Assembly: GCF_900095725.1 (NCBI RefSeq)
Contig: NZ_FMMP01000028.1
Span: 355,227-419,226, forward strand
Length of the DNA: 64,000 nucleotides
Direction: 5' to 3'
From: Cellulosilyticum sp. I15G10I2
GTDB taxonomy: Bacteria > Bacillota > Clostridia > Lachnospirales > Cellulosilyticaceae
Positions 1-8,482 of the stretch are shown here, one piece after another. The position numbers and the translations under genes are program-made. Positions within the stretch are counted from its first letter, which is position 1, and each line of letters begins with the position of its first letter. Below the pieces are notes generated by a model. The model was not told the DNA's origin. It ran no database searches and saw nothing but the letters and a program-made list of their open reading frames with translations.

Positions 1-324
1 TTGACTTAGTTTATCTTTTTCCTCTGAAAAGCAAGAAATCAATATGGGGCTTTCATCATACAAAACTCTTTCAATCTCTTTTTTATAATACCGTAGATGA
101 TTATTAGCTTGTTCATCGTACCAATAATCCTCTTCCAAATCCATATCAATTTCATATTCTTCTAACTGCTCTTTTAAAGCATATGCAATAAGCTTGTTCG
201 CCCACTTCTTTTCCATATAATCGTTTGTTTTATTTAGGTCTGATAGCCTTATAGTTTTATTTTGAATTATAGCTAAAAATGTATCTATGGTGCAATAATG
301 ATATATTGAATCTATTTTTGCCAT
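1..324 (-). CDS. DUF2971 family protein (C-terminus beyond the window)
   Basis: The reading frame is open from the ATG at 324 to the window edge, giving 108 N-terminal residues. A strong ribosome binding site (GGGGGAG) lies just upstream. The protein begins MAKIDSIYHYCTIDTFLAII and continues with IRLSDLNKTNDYMEKKW; the 'HYt...FL.II....IRLSd....ND..E' pattern is the hallmark N-terminus of DUF2971. This family is of unknown biochemical function, often in accessory regions and sometimes next to defence genes. Only the first third or so is visible, so nothing can be said about completeness. Confidence 0.8.
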   Translation of the reverse strand, partial: MAKIDSIYHYCTIDTFLAIIQNKTIRLSDLNKTNDYMEKKWANKLIAYALKEQLEEYEIDMDLEEDYWYDEQANNHLRYYKKEIERVLYDESPILISCFSEEKDKLSQ

Positions 325-428
325 TTGTCTCTCCCCCAAATATATTAATCCTTAATATACAGTATAATCCCGCTTCATTAGATTTCAAAGCTTTACTTAC
401 TTATGAAACTTCTAATTATCAATGATTA

Positions 429-614
429 GCAAGTAATTTCAGTATTCGGAAGCTGCCTGTGGAGTGTTTCGTTAAGAAAATCTTACTGGTTTTTTCAAAT
501 GGTATTTAGCTCGCACTGTTTGAACGAAGTGAGTTTGCGGCGTTCATTTGAAAAAACCAGTTAGATTTTTAGAAACGCGCAACTGAGCAGCTGGAGAATG
601 CTGAAATTACTTGC
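429..614. repeat. Structured non-coding repeat A, copy 1
   Basis: One long imperfect hairpin. Outer arms 429-447 and 596-614 match at 18 of 19 positions after reverse complementing. An inner arm near 485-501 pairs perfectly with one near 544-560. The core shares long stretches with the reverse complement of 40485-40773 (copy 2), for example the 17-nt segment around 469-485. Outer arms differ in sequence between the copies but are self-complementary in both. No ORF and no T-run, so it is neither a gene nor an ordinary terminator. It could be a structured RNA, a protein-bound DNA hairpin or a small mobile element. Confidence 0.75.
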
Positions 615-1109
615 GAAACCACTCAACATACTAGAGAACTAATTTATGCAATTTTTTTACTTATGATACGGTACCGCACCACAACACCTGAATTAATCAT
701 CTACACCACAGTATTATCCAGGCTTGAAGGTCAAATCTCCCTTATTTATGGTAGGGTTCACTATCTTTAATCCTAAAATTTATTTTCTTTAAAACTTAAA
801 TAACCCACGTCTTCTAACAAATTATTCGAAATTCGTGGTTTATAACCATGGAGGTAAACTGCACTGAACCCCTGTCCATTATTCTTTCTATTGCCTGCCT
901 TAATTATTATTAATAAAAGATTATTTTGCAGTTCATTAGAAATAATTCACGAAATTATGTTATGCCTCCTTATAATGGGCTAAGCCATTTGGAAGATATT
1001 TTTATAGCTCAAGGCCAAGTATGAAAGTATCAATAATACATATAGCATTAAATTTTATAACATAGTGCTTTTTATAATTCTTTAATAAATACATAGTTTA
1101 TAAAGACTA

Positions 1110-1194
1110 GTGAGGCAGGCAGGGGCTCTTACAGCTCGACTCGGGTTTGGCTGTGGGTAGGCGGGAGAGATGTAAGAGCCCCTGTCTGCCTCAC
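1110..1194. repeat. Structured hairpin B, copy 1 (conserved loop, unique stem)
   Basis: A 24-bp stem (1110-1133 with 1171-1194, all paired, one G.U) encloses a 37-nt loop. The loop, with the closing CA/TG, is nearly identical to 42021-42062: the only difference is one inserted T in copy 2. The stem sequence is completely different from copy 2. The loop can form a 5-bp inner hairpin (ACAGC with GCTGT) followed by a G-rich tail (GGGTAGGCGGG). There is no T-run after either arm, so it is not an intrinsic terminator. Function unknown. Confidence 0.8.
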
Positions 1195-1245
1195 GCCCCC
1201 TTTAGATACATAAAAGTATAAATATCACTTCAAGTACAGGCAGCA

Positions 1246-1290
1246 AAAAAAATCCTGCATCTGAGCCTCTTTGTTCTCAAATACAGGATT
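1246..1290 (-). terminator. Intrinsic terminator of mecA
   Basis: The inverted repeat 1251-1265 / 1276-1290 has two G.U pairs and, read on the minus strand, is followed by a T8 tract (A8 at 1246-1253 on the plus strand). It sits 36 bases past the mecA stop codon. Confidence 0.85.
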
Positions 1291-1325
1291 ATCATATTTT
1301 TATTGCATCTCCTAGGCAACCCATC

Positions 1326-2009
1326 TTACAAGTACTTCGCAAGAACATCAACTGCATGTAAAGGAATAAGCAATTTACCGTGTTCTTTTAAAAACATTTC
1401 ATTAAGATCTGTGGAAGGACACCTACTACCAAACTCATCTAATATGCCTACTAATGTATCTGTTTTAACATTAGCCTTACTATTTTTATTTAAAATAAGA
1501 AAATACCTTTCGTTATATTTATAAAGAGAACTATCTCCAATAAACATAGGCGTTATGCGATGTGCTGCCATGCTTACAGTATCAAATTCACCAAATAAAT
1601 AAGTTAAAGATCTAACTTTCACTTTACTATCGTTTTCTTTATGCTCCTCACTACCTTTACCCATAAGTGCCAAATCAGTTAGTCGATCCTCTTCTGGGTC
1701 TTTAAAAGTACGATGTGTAGGTCTTTCTCCTATAGCATCTAACTTTTCTTCGATCTGAGAGGGGTCTTCTACCTTAGTGACCACTATCATAATACTATCT
1801 GTTGATAAAGGAACTGCTTCTATCATAAGAGGGACATTTTCTGTCTCAAATCCAAAATCCTCATAAGCTCTTGCCATCATGTCTTTAAAAAGTGCTTGTG
1901 CCTTCTTAGAGCCATAGGCAAGCTCACTAATTTTAATATTTCTATCTATAAGATCTGAGTGATTTAAAGTGACTTGTATTTGTGTATCGCTGAGTTTTTC
2001 TATCTTCAT
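1326..2009 (-). CDS. mecA: MecA-family adaptor protein for ClpC
   Basis: 227 aa, typical of the family. The N-terminus MKIEKLSDTQIQVTLNHSDL is the characteristic MecA/YpbH start; it is followed by the helix around KAQALFKDMMARAYEDFGFE. The C-terminal half (SLTYLFGEFDTVSMAA..., then a D-E-FG....D segment) matches the ClpC-binding domain. The middle is an acidic, charged linker. In Bacillus MecA delivers ComK to ClpCP; in Clostridia the substrates are mostly unknown. The start at 2009 has the site AAAGGATG upstream. It stands alone with its own terminator. Confidence 0.9.
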   Translation of the reverse strand: MKIEKLSDTQIQVTLNHSDLIDRNIKISELAYGSKKAQALFKDMMARAYEDFGFETENVPLMIEAVPLSTDSIMIVVTKVEDPSQIEEKLDAIGERPTHRTFKDPEEDRLTDLALMGKGSEEHKENDSKVKVRSLTYLFGEFDTVSMAAHRITPMFIGDSSLYKYNERYFLILNKNSKANVKTDTLVGILDEFGSRCPSTDLNEMFLKEHGKLLIPLHAVDVLAKYL

Positions 2010-2411
2010 TCAAATCACATCCTTTCACATAAATACAGATTATTCGTAATGCACATAAACCAAAGTTTGATATAGACTAAGTATAATGTAGATAAGCCAC
2101 AGATGTAAAGAGGATAATATCACTAATTAATAATAATATACTATGCACCATGTTAGCAAAAAAATCAATATTTATACTTATATTATACAATAATTTTTAT
2201 TAAATGAATATTGATTTTAAAATATAATCAATTTTTATTATTCTAGAAACGCTCTGCTAAAATCAACAAATCCTTTTAAACTAGGGCTTTTACACACTTA
2301 CACTATAACTAAATTTTTCATTGTTTAAAAAGGTATTTCATTATATATATCGGTAAATAATGTTCCTATATAATAATTTTTTATAAAATGTCATATTTTA
2401 TCAGTATATTG
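2010..2411. other. AT-rich divergent intergenic region
   Basis: About 400 bases between the divergent mecA and pflB genes, extremely AT-rich. No ORF or RNA gene was recognised. The pflB promoter lies at its right end; the mecA promoter must also lie here but I cannot place it convincingly. Confidence 0.5.
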
Positions 2412-2441
2412 TTGACGTGTATACAGTATACATTATATAAT
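2412..2441 (+). promoter_or_regulatory. pflB promoter with palindromic operator candidate
   Basis: TTGACG (2412-2417), an 18-nt spacer and TATAAT (2436-2441). The spacer contains the perfect palindrome GTATACAGTATAC (2419-2431), and GTATATAC follows at 2444-2451. A dyad between -35 and -10 is well placed for a repressor. I do not recognise a Rex or FNR consensus. Confidence 0.65.
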
Positions 2442-2541
2442 ATGTATATACTAATAAATGTTATTCCTTTATTTACTAGCGTTTTACTGTTATATTATAA
2501 GTGTTAGCATCTTATTTATTGAAGTTAAGGAGATGATATAT

Positions 2542-4770
2542 ATGTTTAAAGAATGGAATGGATTTGAACTTGGCGATTGGACCAAAAATGTTGATGTACG
2601 AGAGTTTATCCAAAAAAATTATACCCCTTATGAGGGCGATGATGCTTTCCTCGCAAATGCTACCGAAAGAACATCAAAGCTTTGGGAAGATGTACTCGTT
2701 CTTATGAAAGATGAGATTGAAAAAGGTATTTTAGACGTTGAAACTCAAGTACCTTCTACTATTTCTTCTCATGGACCAGGTTACCTCGATAAAGAAAATG
2801 AGCAGATTGTAGGTTTTCAGTCAGATGCGCCTTTAAAAAGAAATATTATGCCAAGCGGCGGTATTCGTACTGTAAAAAATGCATTAGAATCTTATGGTTA
2901 TGAACTTGATGCAACCACTTGGAAAACTTATACCGAACATCGTAAAACACATAATGACGGGGTATTCGCAGCTTATACAACTGCAATGCGTAAAGCAAGA
3001 CACTCTGGTATTATCACTGGTCTTCCAGATGCTTACGGACGTGGACGTATTATTGGTGACTATCGTCGTGTGGCTTTATACGGTGTAGATAGATTAATAG
3101 AAGATAAAGATCAGCAAAAGCTGTCTCTTGAAGTCAATAGTATGACTGAAGAAGTGATCAGACTTCGTGAAGAAATCACAGATCAAATCAGTGCCTTAAA
3201 AGAACTTAAGAAAATGGCTCTTTCTTACGGCTTTGATATTTCTATACCAGCTCAAACAGCAAGGGAAGCTATTCAATGGACTTATTTTGCATATCTTGGT
3301 GCTATTAAAGAACAAGATGGCGCTGCAATGTCAATAGGCCGTGTCTCTACTTTCCTTGATATTTATATTGAAAGAGATTTAAAAGCAGGATTACTTACTG
3401 AATCTGAAGCTCAGGAACTTATGGATCACTTCGTTATGAAACTTCGTATGGTGCGTTTCCTTCGTACACCATCTTATAACGAACTCTTCTCAGGAGATCC
3501 AACCTGGGTAACAGAAGTTATTGGGGGTATGGGCGTAGATGGTCGTACACTCGTTACTAAAAACAGCTTCCGTATGCTTCATACCCTTACTACCCTTGGA
3601 CCAGCTCCAGAACCAAACTTAACAGTACTTTGGTCTGTTCGCCTTCCAAAAAAATTCAAAGACTATTGCTCAAAAATGTCTATTAAAACAAGCTCTATTC
3701 AATATGAAAATGATGATTTAATGAGACCTTATTGGGGAGATGATTATGGTATTGCCTGCTGTGTATCTGCAATGAGAATCGGTAAGCAAATGCAGTTCTT
3801 CGGTGCCCGTGCAAACCTTGCTAAAGCTTTACTTTATGCAATCAATGGCGGCCGTGATGAAAAAGCTGGTGAGCAAATCGCTCCTAAATTTGCCCCTGTC
3901 ACTACAGAATACCTCGAGTTTGATGATGTTTGGGAAAAATTTGAACAGATTATGGAATGGCTTGCAGAGCTTTATGTGAATACCCTAAACGTTATACACT
4001 ATATGCATGATAAATATGCTTATGAAAAATTAGAGCTTGCGCTTCACGACCGAGACATTCTTCGTACCTTTGCAACAGGTATTGCAGGTCTATCAGTTGT
4101 AGCTGATTCCCTTTCTGCTATCAAATACGCAAAAGTTAAAACGATAAGAAACGAAGATGGCCTTGTTAAAGATTATGAGATCGAAGGAGAATATCCAGCG
4201 TTTGGTAACAACATAGATGAAGTAGATGAACTGGCTATTAAGGTTGTAGAAACATTTATGAGTAAAGTGAGAAAACATAAAACTTATAGAGATTCTTATC
4301 CAACACTGTCTATTCTTACAATTACTTCTAACGTTGTATACGGTAAAAAAACAGGCAATACACCAGATGGACGTAAAGCCGGCGAACCTTTTGCTCCTGG
4401 TGCTAATCCAATGCATGGCCGTGATTTAAAAGGTGCGGTTGCTTCTTTGGCTTCTGTCGCTAAATTACCTTATCAACATGCAGAAGATGGTATTTCTTAT
4501 ACCTTCTCAATTATACCTGGTGCGCTTGGTAAAGCTGAGGAGGAACGCATTGCCAACTTATCCGGTATTATAGACGGCTATTTCTCCCAAGGCGGCCACC
4601 ACATTAATATCAATGTTTTTGATCGTGAAACATTACTTGATGCAATGGATCACCCTGAAAAATATCCACAGCTTACGATTCGTGTATCTGGTTACGCCGT
4701 TAATTTTATCCGCTTAACAAGAGAACAACAGTTGGATGTTATTAACAGAACTTTCCATCATCATGTGTAA
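2542..4770 (+). CDS. pflB: Formate C-acetyltransferase (pyruvate formate-lyase)
   Basis: 742 aa glycyl-radical enzyme converting pyruvate and CoA to acetyl-CoA and formate in anaerobic mixed-acid fermentation. The ATG at 2542 is chosen because AAGGAG lies 9 nt upstream and the product then begins [13 protein letters not shown], as in other PFLs; an upstream in-frame extension to 2458 has no family counterpart. The adjacent catalytic cysteines are C406-C407 (IACCVSAM). The radical glycine is G717 in RVSGYAVNF, 25 residues from the C-terminus. pflA follows 142 bases downstream on the same strand, so the enzyme and its activase form one unit. Confidence 0.97.
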   Translation: MFKEWNGFELGDWTKNVDVREFIQKNYTPYEGDDAFLANATERTSKLWEDVLVLMKDEIEKGILDVETQVPSTISSHGPGYLDKENEQIVGFQSDAPLKRNIMPSGGIRTVKNALESYGYELDATTWKTYTEHRKTHNDGVFAAYTTAMRKARHSGIITGLPDAYGRGRIIGDYRRVALYGVDRLIEDKDQQKLSLEVNSMTEEVIRLREEITDQISALKELKKMALSYGFDISIPAQTAREAIQWTYFAYLGAIKEQDGAAMSIGRVSTFLDIYIERDLKAGLLTESEAQELMDHFVMKLRMVRFLRTPSYNELFSGDPTWVTEVIGGMGVDGRTLVTKNSFRMLHTLTTLGPAPEPNLTVLWSVRLPKKFKDYCSKMSIKTSSIQYENDDLMRPYWGDDYGIACCVSAMRIGKQMQFFGARANLAKALLYAINGGRDEKAGEQIAPKFAPVTTEYLEFDDVWEKFEQIMEWLAELYVNTLNVIHYMHDKYAYEKLELALHDRDILRTFATGIAGLSVVADSLSAIKYAKVKTIRNEDGLVKDYEIEGEYPAFGNNIDEVDELAIKVVETFMSKVRKHKTYRDSYPTLSILTITSNVVYGKKTGNTPDGRKAGEPFAPGANPMHGRDLKGAVASLASVAKLPYQHAEDGISYTFSIIPGALGKAEEERIANLSGIIDGYFSQGGHHININVFDRETLLDAMDHPEKYPQLTIRVSGYAVNFIRLTREQQLDVINRTFHHHV

Positions 4771-4836
4771 TAAATCATTTAAATACTTTTTAATTTGCTT
4801 TCATTTATAAATTAAATTATAATAAAGAGGATTTTT

Positions 4837-4875
4837 AAGGCTTTATAAAAATCCCAAGGATTTATATAAAGCCTT
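4837..4875 (+). terminator. Hairpin between pflB and pflA (attenuator or partial terminator)
   Basis: An 11-bp perfect outer stem (4837-4847 with 4865-4875) plus an inner AAATCC/GGATTT stem, followed by a pyrimidine-rich TATCTTCTTTT tract. It probably reduces read-through from abundant pflB mRNA into pflA or stabilises the pflB 3' end. Confidence 0.6.
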
Positions 4876-4912
4876 TATCTTCTTTTAATTAAACTTATGT
4901 AGGAGGGATACT

Positions 4913-5638
4913 ATGAAAGGTAAAATACATTCAGTAGAGACTTGTGGAACCGTAGATGGCCCTGGTATTCGCTACATATTGTTTACCCAAGGGTGTCCTC
5001 TAAGATGTAAATATTGTCATAACCCAGATACTTGGGCCCTGCAAAATGGTAAAGAAGCTGATACCGATGATCTCATAAAAGATATTGTAAAATATAAATC
5101 TTATATGCAATTTTCTGGCGGCGGCGTAACGATCAGTGGCGGTGAACCTTTACTTCAACCTGAGTTTGTAAAAGATTTACTGCAAAAATGTAAAGCAAAT
5201 AATATTCATACAGCAATTGATACTTCGGGCTACGTCAGTCTCTCAACTGCTGATCCTATATTAGATTATACCGACCTTGTACTTCTCGATATTAAATCTT
5301 ATAATCCTGATGTATTTAAGGATTTAACAGGTGTTCCTCTTGATCCTACTCTTCATTTTGCAAACCATCTTAATGAGCGTAAAATACCAGTCTGGATTCG
5401 CTATGTATTAGTTCCTGGTCTTACCGATGATGCAGAAGATATCGATCACTTAGCCCAGTTTCTGGCTTCTTTGAAAAATGTAGAGCGTATTGATGTGTTA
5501 CCTTTTCATAAAATGGGTGAGTATAAGTGGGAACAGCTTGGCTATAAATATGAACTTGCTGATACTATAGAACCTGATTTATCCGAAGTAACAGCGGCAC
5601 AAGAAATCTTTAGAAAATATAATCTTCCTGTATACTAA
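4913..5638 (+). CDS. pflA: Pyruvate formate-lyase activating enzyme
   Basis: 241 aa radical-SAM enzyme that installs the glycyl radical on PflB using a 4Fe-4S cluster and S-adenosylmethionine. The cluster motif C28-x3-C32-x2-C35 is in TQGCPLRCKYCHNPDTW; the glycine-rich SAM segment SGGGVTISGGEPLLQ follows. The N-terminus carries the GTVDGPGIRY motif of glycyl-radical activases. RBS AGGAGGG precedes the start. Length is normal for PflA. Confidence 0.97.
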   Translation: MKGKIHSVETCGTVDGPGIRYILFTQGCPLRCKYCHNPDTWALQNGKEADTDDLIKDIVKYKSYMQFSGGGVTISGGEPLLQPEFVKDLLQKCKANNIHTAIDTSGYVSLSTADPILDYTDLVLLDIKSYNPDVFKDLTGVPLDPTLHFANHLNERKIPVWIRYVLVPGLTDDAEDIDHLAQFLASLKNVERIDVLPFHKMGEYKWEQLGYKYELADTIEPDLSEVTAAQEIFRKYNLPVY

Positions 5639-5683
5639 AACCAGCAACCTATTTTGACTCAAAATAATAGGCTGCTGGTTTTA
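5637..5683. terminator. Bidirectional terminator between pflA and the MerR-like gene
   Basis: A strong inverted repeat (AACCAGCA...TGCTGGTT with further pairing inwards) has an A-run on its left and TTTTA on its right, so it can serve both convergent genes. Confidence 0.85.
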
Positions 5684-6340
5684 TCATATATCTGTTGCTC
5701 TGTCTTTTTCTTTAAAAATACGACTCCAGAAGGATGACTTGTTTTTTGCATTTTCAAAATTTCCCTGTGCAATTTCTCTTCTGATTTTCTGAACTTCTCT
5801 CATGGTTTCATCCAGTTTTCTATAGTATTCTTCATTTTTTTCGTTTTGCTTTTCTTCAAGCTGTGTCAGTTTTTTATCAACGGCACTATTAACTTCTTCT
5901 TGAATTTCTTGTTTCATCTCTTCTTTTGAGTGATCATTATACTCGACTAACGCTTGCTTAAACATTTCTTTCATCATCACTGAAAATTGTTTAACCTTAT
6001 CTTGATCCTCATCTGTTATATCTAATGTTGATATATCATTTTTTTTAATAGGTGTTATAGTGGCCATCTGAATACTGCTTAATTGCTCATAAGTTTCTTT
6101 CGCTTCTTGATTAGAGTCATGTACAATCCCTTCAATGGCTTTTAGCTGAAGTCCTTGTTCACGCATATCCTGAATTTGCTTAAATAACTCTACATCTTCC
6201 ATCGTATATACCCTATGACCTTTGGCATTTCTTTTAATGTTAAGATTTAACTCTTTTTCGTAAAAACGGAGTACATAGGCTTCTGTATCTAACATATCTG
6301 ATACGTCCTTTACTGTCAGATAATCTCCTTCACGTAGCAT
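5684..6340 (-). CDS. MerR-type HTH protein with C-terminal coiled coil
   Basis: 218 aa. Residues ~5-75 form a MerR-like winged helix (LTVKDVSDMLDTEAYVLRFY... then the arginine/tyrosine wing KGHRVYTMEDVELF). The rest is charged and heptad-rich (about 120-195: EEMKQEIQEEVNSAVDKKL...), predicting a long coiled coil instead of a ligand-binding domain. Such an arrangement resembles DUF3967-type or RacA-like DNA-binding proteins. The target is unknown. RBS GAGGTGAGG precedes the ATG. Confidence 0.75.
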   Translation of the reverse strand: MLREGDYLTVKDVSDMLDTEAYVLRFYEKELNLNIKRNAKGHRVYTMEDVELFKQIQDMREQGLQLKAIEGIVHDSNQEAKETYEQLSSIQMATITPIKKNDISTLDITDEDQDKVKQFSVMMKEMFKQALVEYNDHSKEEMKQEIQEEVNSAVDKKLTQLEEKQNEKNEEYYRKLDETMREVQKIRREIAQGNFENAKNKSSFWSRIFKEKDRATDI

Positions 6341-6418
6341 ATCCTCACCTCATCATTTGCACACTTTTAAGGTAATTATACCATATTTTTACAATAATTC
6401 AATATTTTTTAAAGTTTT

Positions 6419-7981
6419 TTACTTATTGTTCTGCATAGCACAATCCTGCATAACTTTATTCATCGCATTAATAAGTGCAATGCCGCTAGCTCTTATAATA
6501 TCTTTTTCTATCGCCTTGCCCTCATAAAGAACACCTTTATGAAGTATTTGAATACTTACCTTACCAAGGCCTTCTTTGCCTCTTGATATATTGTGAATAC
6601 GATATTCCAGTAAGGCAACTGGCATCCCTGCCGCCTTAAGAATTGCCGAATAAAGTGCATCAATAGCACCATTGCCGCTTTGTGAGGTTTCCCTGATGCT
6701 ATCTGCTTTTTTTATTTTGACTGTTGCTGTTGGAATTTTGGTATTGTAGATGACTTCAAAATCTACTAATTCCCATAAATCTATCTTTCTTTCTCTTTGC
6801 ACAACTGTTTCTGGATAGCTTCTTAGAAGCATCTCTATATCATAGTCATAGATTTCTTTCTTTTGATCTGCCATCTTTAAAAAGTCTGCATAAACTTTTT
6901 CTTTATGTTCCTCCCCTATTTTACAGCCTAGTTTTTCTATCGTATGCATGAAAGCATGCCTGCCTGATCTGGCTGTAAGAACGATTTCCATTGGTGGTGC
7001 CCCTATATCTTGCGGTTCTATGATTTCATAAACTTCTTTTGACTTTAAAAGTCCATCTTGATGGATTCCAGAGGAATGGGCAAAGGCGTTATCTCCTGTA
7101 ATGGCCTTATTAACCTGCACATCAATCCCCATAATAGCACTTACTATACGGGAAGTCTTATAAATCTCTTTTGTTTTAATCGTCGTATACCCCTTGTAAT
7201 AGTCAGGATGTAACCTAATGCCCATCACAACTTCTTCTAAGGAAGTATTGCCTGCTCTTTCGCCTATGCCATTGATGGTACATTCTACTTTATCTGCCCC
7301 ATTTCTGATCGCTGCTAAGGTGTTAGCCGTCGCAAGCCCTGTATCATTATGACAGTGCACACTTAAAAGCACATTAGGATTTAAGTTCTTTAAGCGCTCA
7401 TTAATACGGTAAATAAGACTTCCGAATTCTTCTGGGACGGCAAACCCTACAGTATCTGGTATATTAATAACAGTTGCTCCAGCCTTAACAACCGCATCTA
7501 TTGTCTGCCACATATAGTCAAAGCTCGAACGGCTTGCATCCTCTAGGGAATACTGGACATTTGGCATTAATCTTTTTGCATATTTAACCGCTTCTACTCC
7601 CATGCTCAAAACTTCCTGTGGACTTTTATTAAATTTCTTCTGCATATGCACCCCTGAAGATCCAAGCACAATGTGAATCATTGGTGACTCTGCCTTCTTT
7701 AAGCTTTCATATATAGCATCTATATCTGACTTTACGGCTCTTCCTAAGGCTGTTACGGTTATGTCTTTGCCTACTATTTGGCTAATCGCTCGAACAGCTT
7801 CAAAATCGCCTTGTGAAGAGGACGGGAAACCTACCTCCATCATGTCTACTTGGAGTCTGATGAGTTGTTTGGCTACCTCCATTTTTTCTTCTAGATTTAA
7901 TTTAGCCCCTGGTACTTGTTCTCCATCTCTTAATGTAGTGTCTAAAACATAAATCTTTCTGCTGCTATTTACGCAGTTCAT
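6419..7981 (-). CDS. leuA: 2-isopropylmalate synthase
   Basis: 520 aa; condenses acetyl-CoA with 2-ketoisovalerate, the first committed step of leucine synthesis. N-terminal TIM-barrel motifs are TTLRDGEQVPG and the metal-binding SVHCHNDTGLATAN. The C-terminal ~120 residues form the leucine-sensing regulatory domain with SGNGAIDALY. I place the start at the ATG at 7981 (MNCVNSSRK): its GGGAG site lies 7 nt upstream inside the longer frame that begins at 7999. The T-box leader directly upstream with a Leu specifier agrees with the assignment. No other leu genes follow in the window. Confidence 0.93.
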   Translation of the reverse strand: MNCVNSSRKIYVLDTTLRDGEQVPGAKLNLEEKMEVAKQLIRLQVDMMEVGFPSSSQGDFEAVRAISQIVGKDITVTALGRAVKSDIDAIYESLKKAESPMIHIVLGSSGVHMQKKFNKSPQEVLSMGVEAVKYAKRLMPNVQYSLEDASRSSFDYMWQTIDAVVKAGATVINIPDTVGFAVPEEFGSLIYRINERLKNLNPNVLLSVHCHNDTGLATANTLAAIRNGADKVECTINGIGERAGNTSLEEVVMGIRLHPDYYKGYTTIKTKEIYKTSRIVSAIMGIDVQVNKAITGDNAFAHSSGIHQDGLLKSKEVYEIIEPQDIGAPPMEIVLTARSGRHAFMHTIEKLGCKIGEEHKEKVYADFLKMADQKKEIYDYDIEMLLRSYPETVVQRERKIDLWELVDFEVIYNTKIPTATVKIKKADSIRETSQSGNGAIDALYSAILKAAGMPVALLEYRIHNISRGKEGLGKVSIQILHKGVLYEGKAIEKDIIRASGIALINAMNKVMQDCAMQNNK

Positions 7982-8016
7982 ACAGTCACTCCCTTTCAAT
8001 TTTTAGACTAAATGTA

Positions 8017-8408
8017 AAAAGCCCCCTATCATCTCTTTAAAACCAAAGAGACGAAAGGGGGCTTTCGCGGTACCACTCTTTTTCATTCCAAGACGGAATG
8101 CACTTATTGAATACAGATCAACGCGGATGCGAGTTTTGCAAAAATAAAAAACTCCTGTCTCTAAAGAGACAGAAGTATATTCTGCGTAACCACTCTTATG
8201 TGCCTAAAAAGGCGATTGATACAGGCATCCTTATTCACCGATATCTAGCCACAGTAACGGTTGGCATCCGTCTAGACCTACTTATTTCAGCCAGCAACTC
8301 CAAGGCGAGTTCATTATCTTCTAAATCCTGTTTCGCACCACACAACAGGTCTCTGACATTTATAGGACAACTACTATTCCTTTTCCTAGTCTTTATTTTA
8401 ATTTTTAT
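8017..8408 (-). promoter_or_regulatory. Leucine T-box leader with two antiterminator/terminator modules
   Basis: Minus-strand leader of leuA. Stem I carries GGTGCGAAACAGG and the specifier loop GAACTCGCC, with CTC (Leu) at 8309-8307. The first T-box motif (AGTGGTTACGC, ~8182-8196) is followed by a terminator at 8144-8177. A second T-box (GTGGTACCGCG, ~8065-8079) is followed by another terminator at 8017-8067 ending in T5. Only ~65 nt separate the first terminator from the second T-box, too little for a second stem I. So one tRNA-Leu sensor appears to serve two tandem terminators. Confidence 0.92.
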
Positions 8409-8415
8409 GAATTTG

Positions 8416-8444
8416 ATTATAGCTTATAAGTTTTTAGTTGTAAA
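8416..8444 (-). promoter_or_regulatory. Promoter of the leuA T-box leader
   Basis: On the minus strand: TTTACA (8444-8439), 17-nt spacer, TATAAT (8421-8416). The start would fall near 8408, just ahead of T-box stem I. Confidence 0.75.
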
Positions 8445-8482
8445 GTATTTTTTGAATTTAATTTTGTATTTAACTTTATGAC

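Larger units (their letters stand above)
325..1245. other. Gene-free island containing repeats A1 and B1
   Basis: About 920 bases between the DUF2971 gene and mecA. No ORF with plausible coding character was found on either strand. Apart from repeat A (429-614) and hairpin B (1110-1194), the 615-1109 part is AT-rich with small inverted repeats only (for example an 8-bp one around 810-842). No tRNA, transposase remnant or CRISPR repeat was recognised. Confidence 0.6.

Noticed and set aside
429..614. Repeat A as an insertion sequence or MITE
   Set aside because: No transposase, no clear target-site duplication, and the terminal arms differ between copies, which conserved terminal inverted repeats would not. 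Not fully excluded.
690..720. T-box-like GGTACCGC motif near 668-680
   Set aside because: The segment GGTACCGCACC has no accompanying stem I, specifier or terminator; a chance match.
1110..1194. Hairpin B as an intrinsic terminator
   Set aside because: The stem is GC-rich enough but neither arm is followed by a T-run, and the adjacent mecA gene already has a terminator at 1246-1290.
4093..4416. 107-aa minus-strand ORF inside pflB
   Set aside because: Antisense shadow within the coding sequence of a strongly conserved enzyme; no RBS.
8098..8481. 127-aa plus-strand ORF over the leuA leader
   Set aside because: It lies exactly on the T-box leader of the opposite strand, lacks a good RBS and its product shows no family features.
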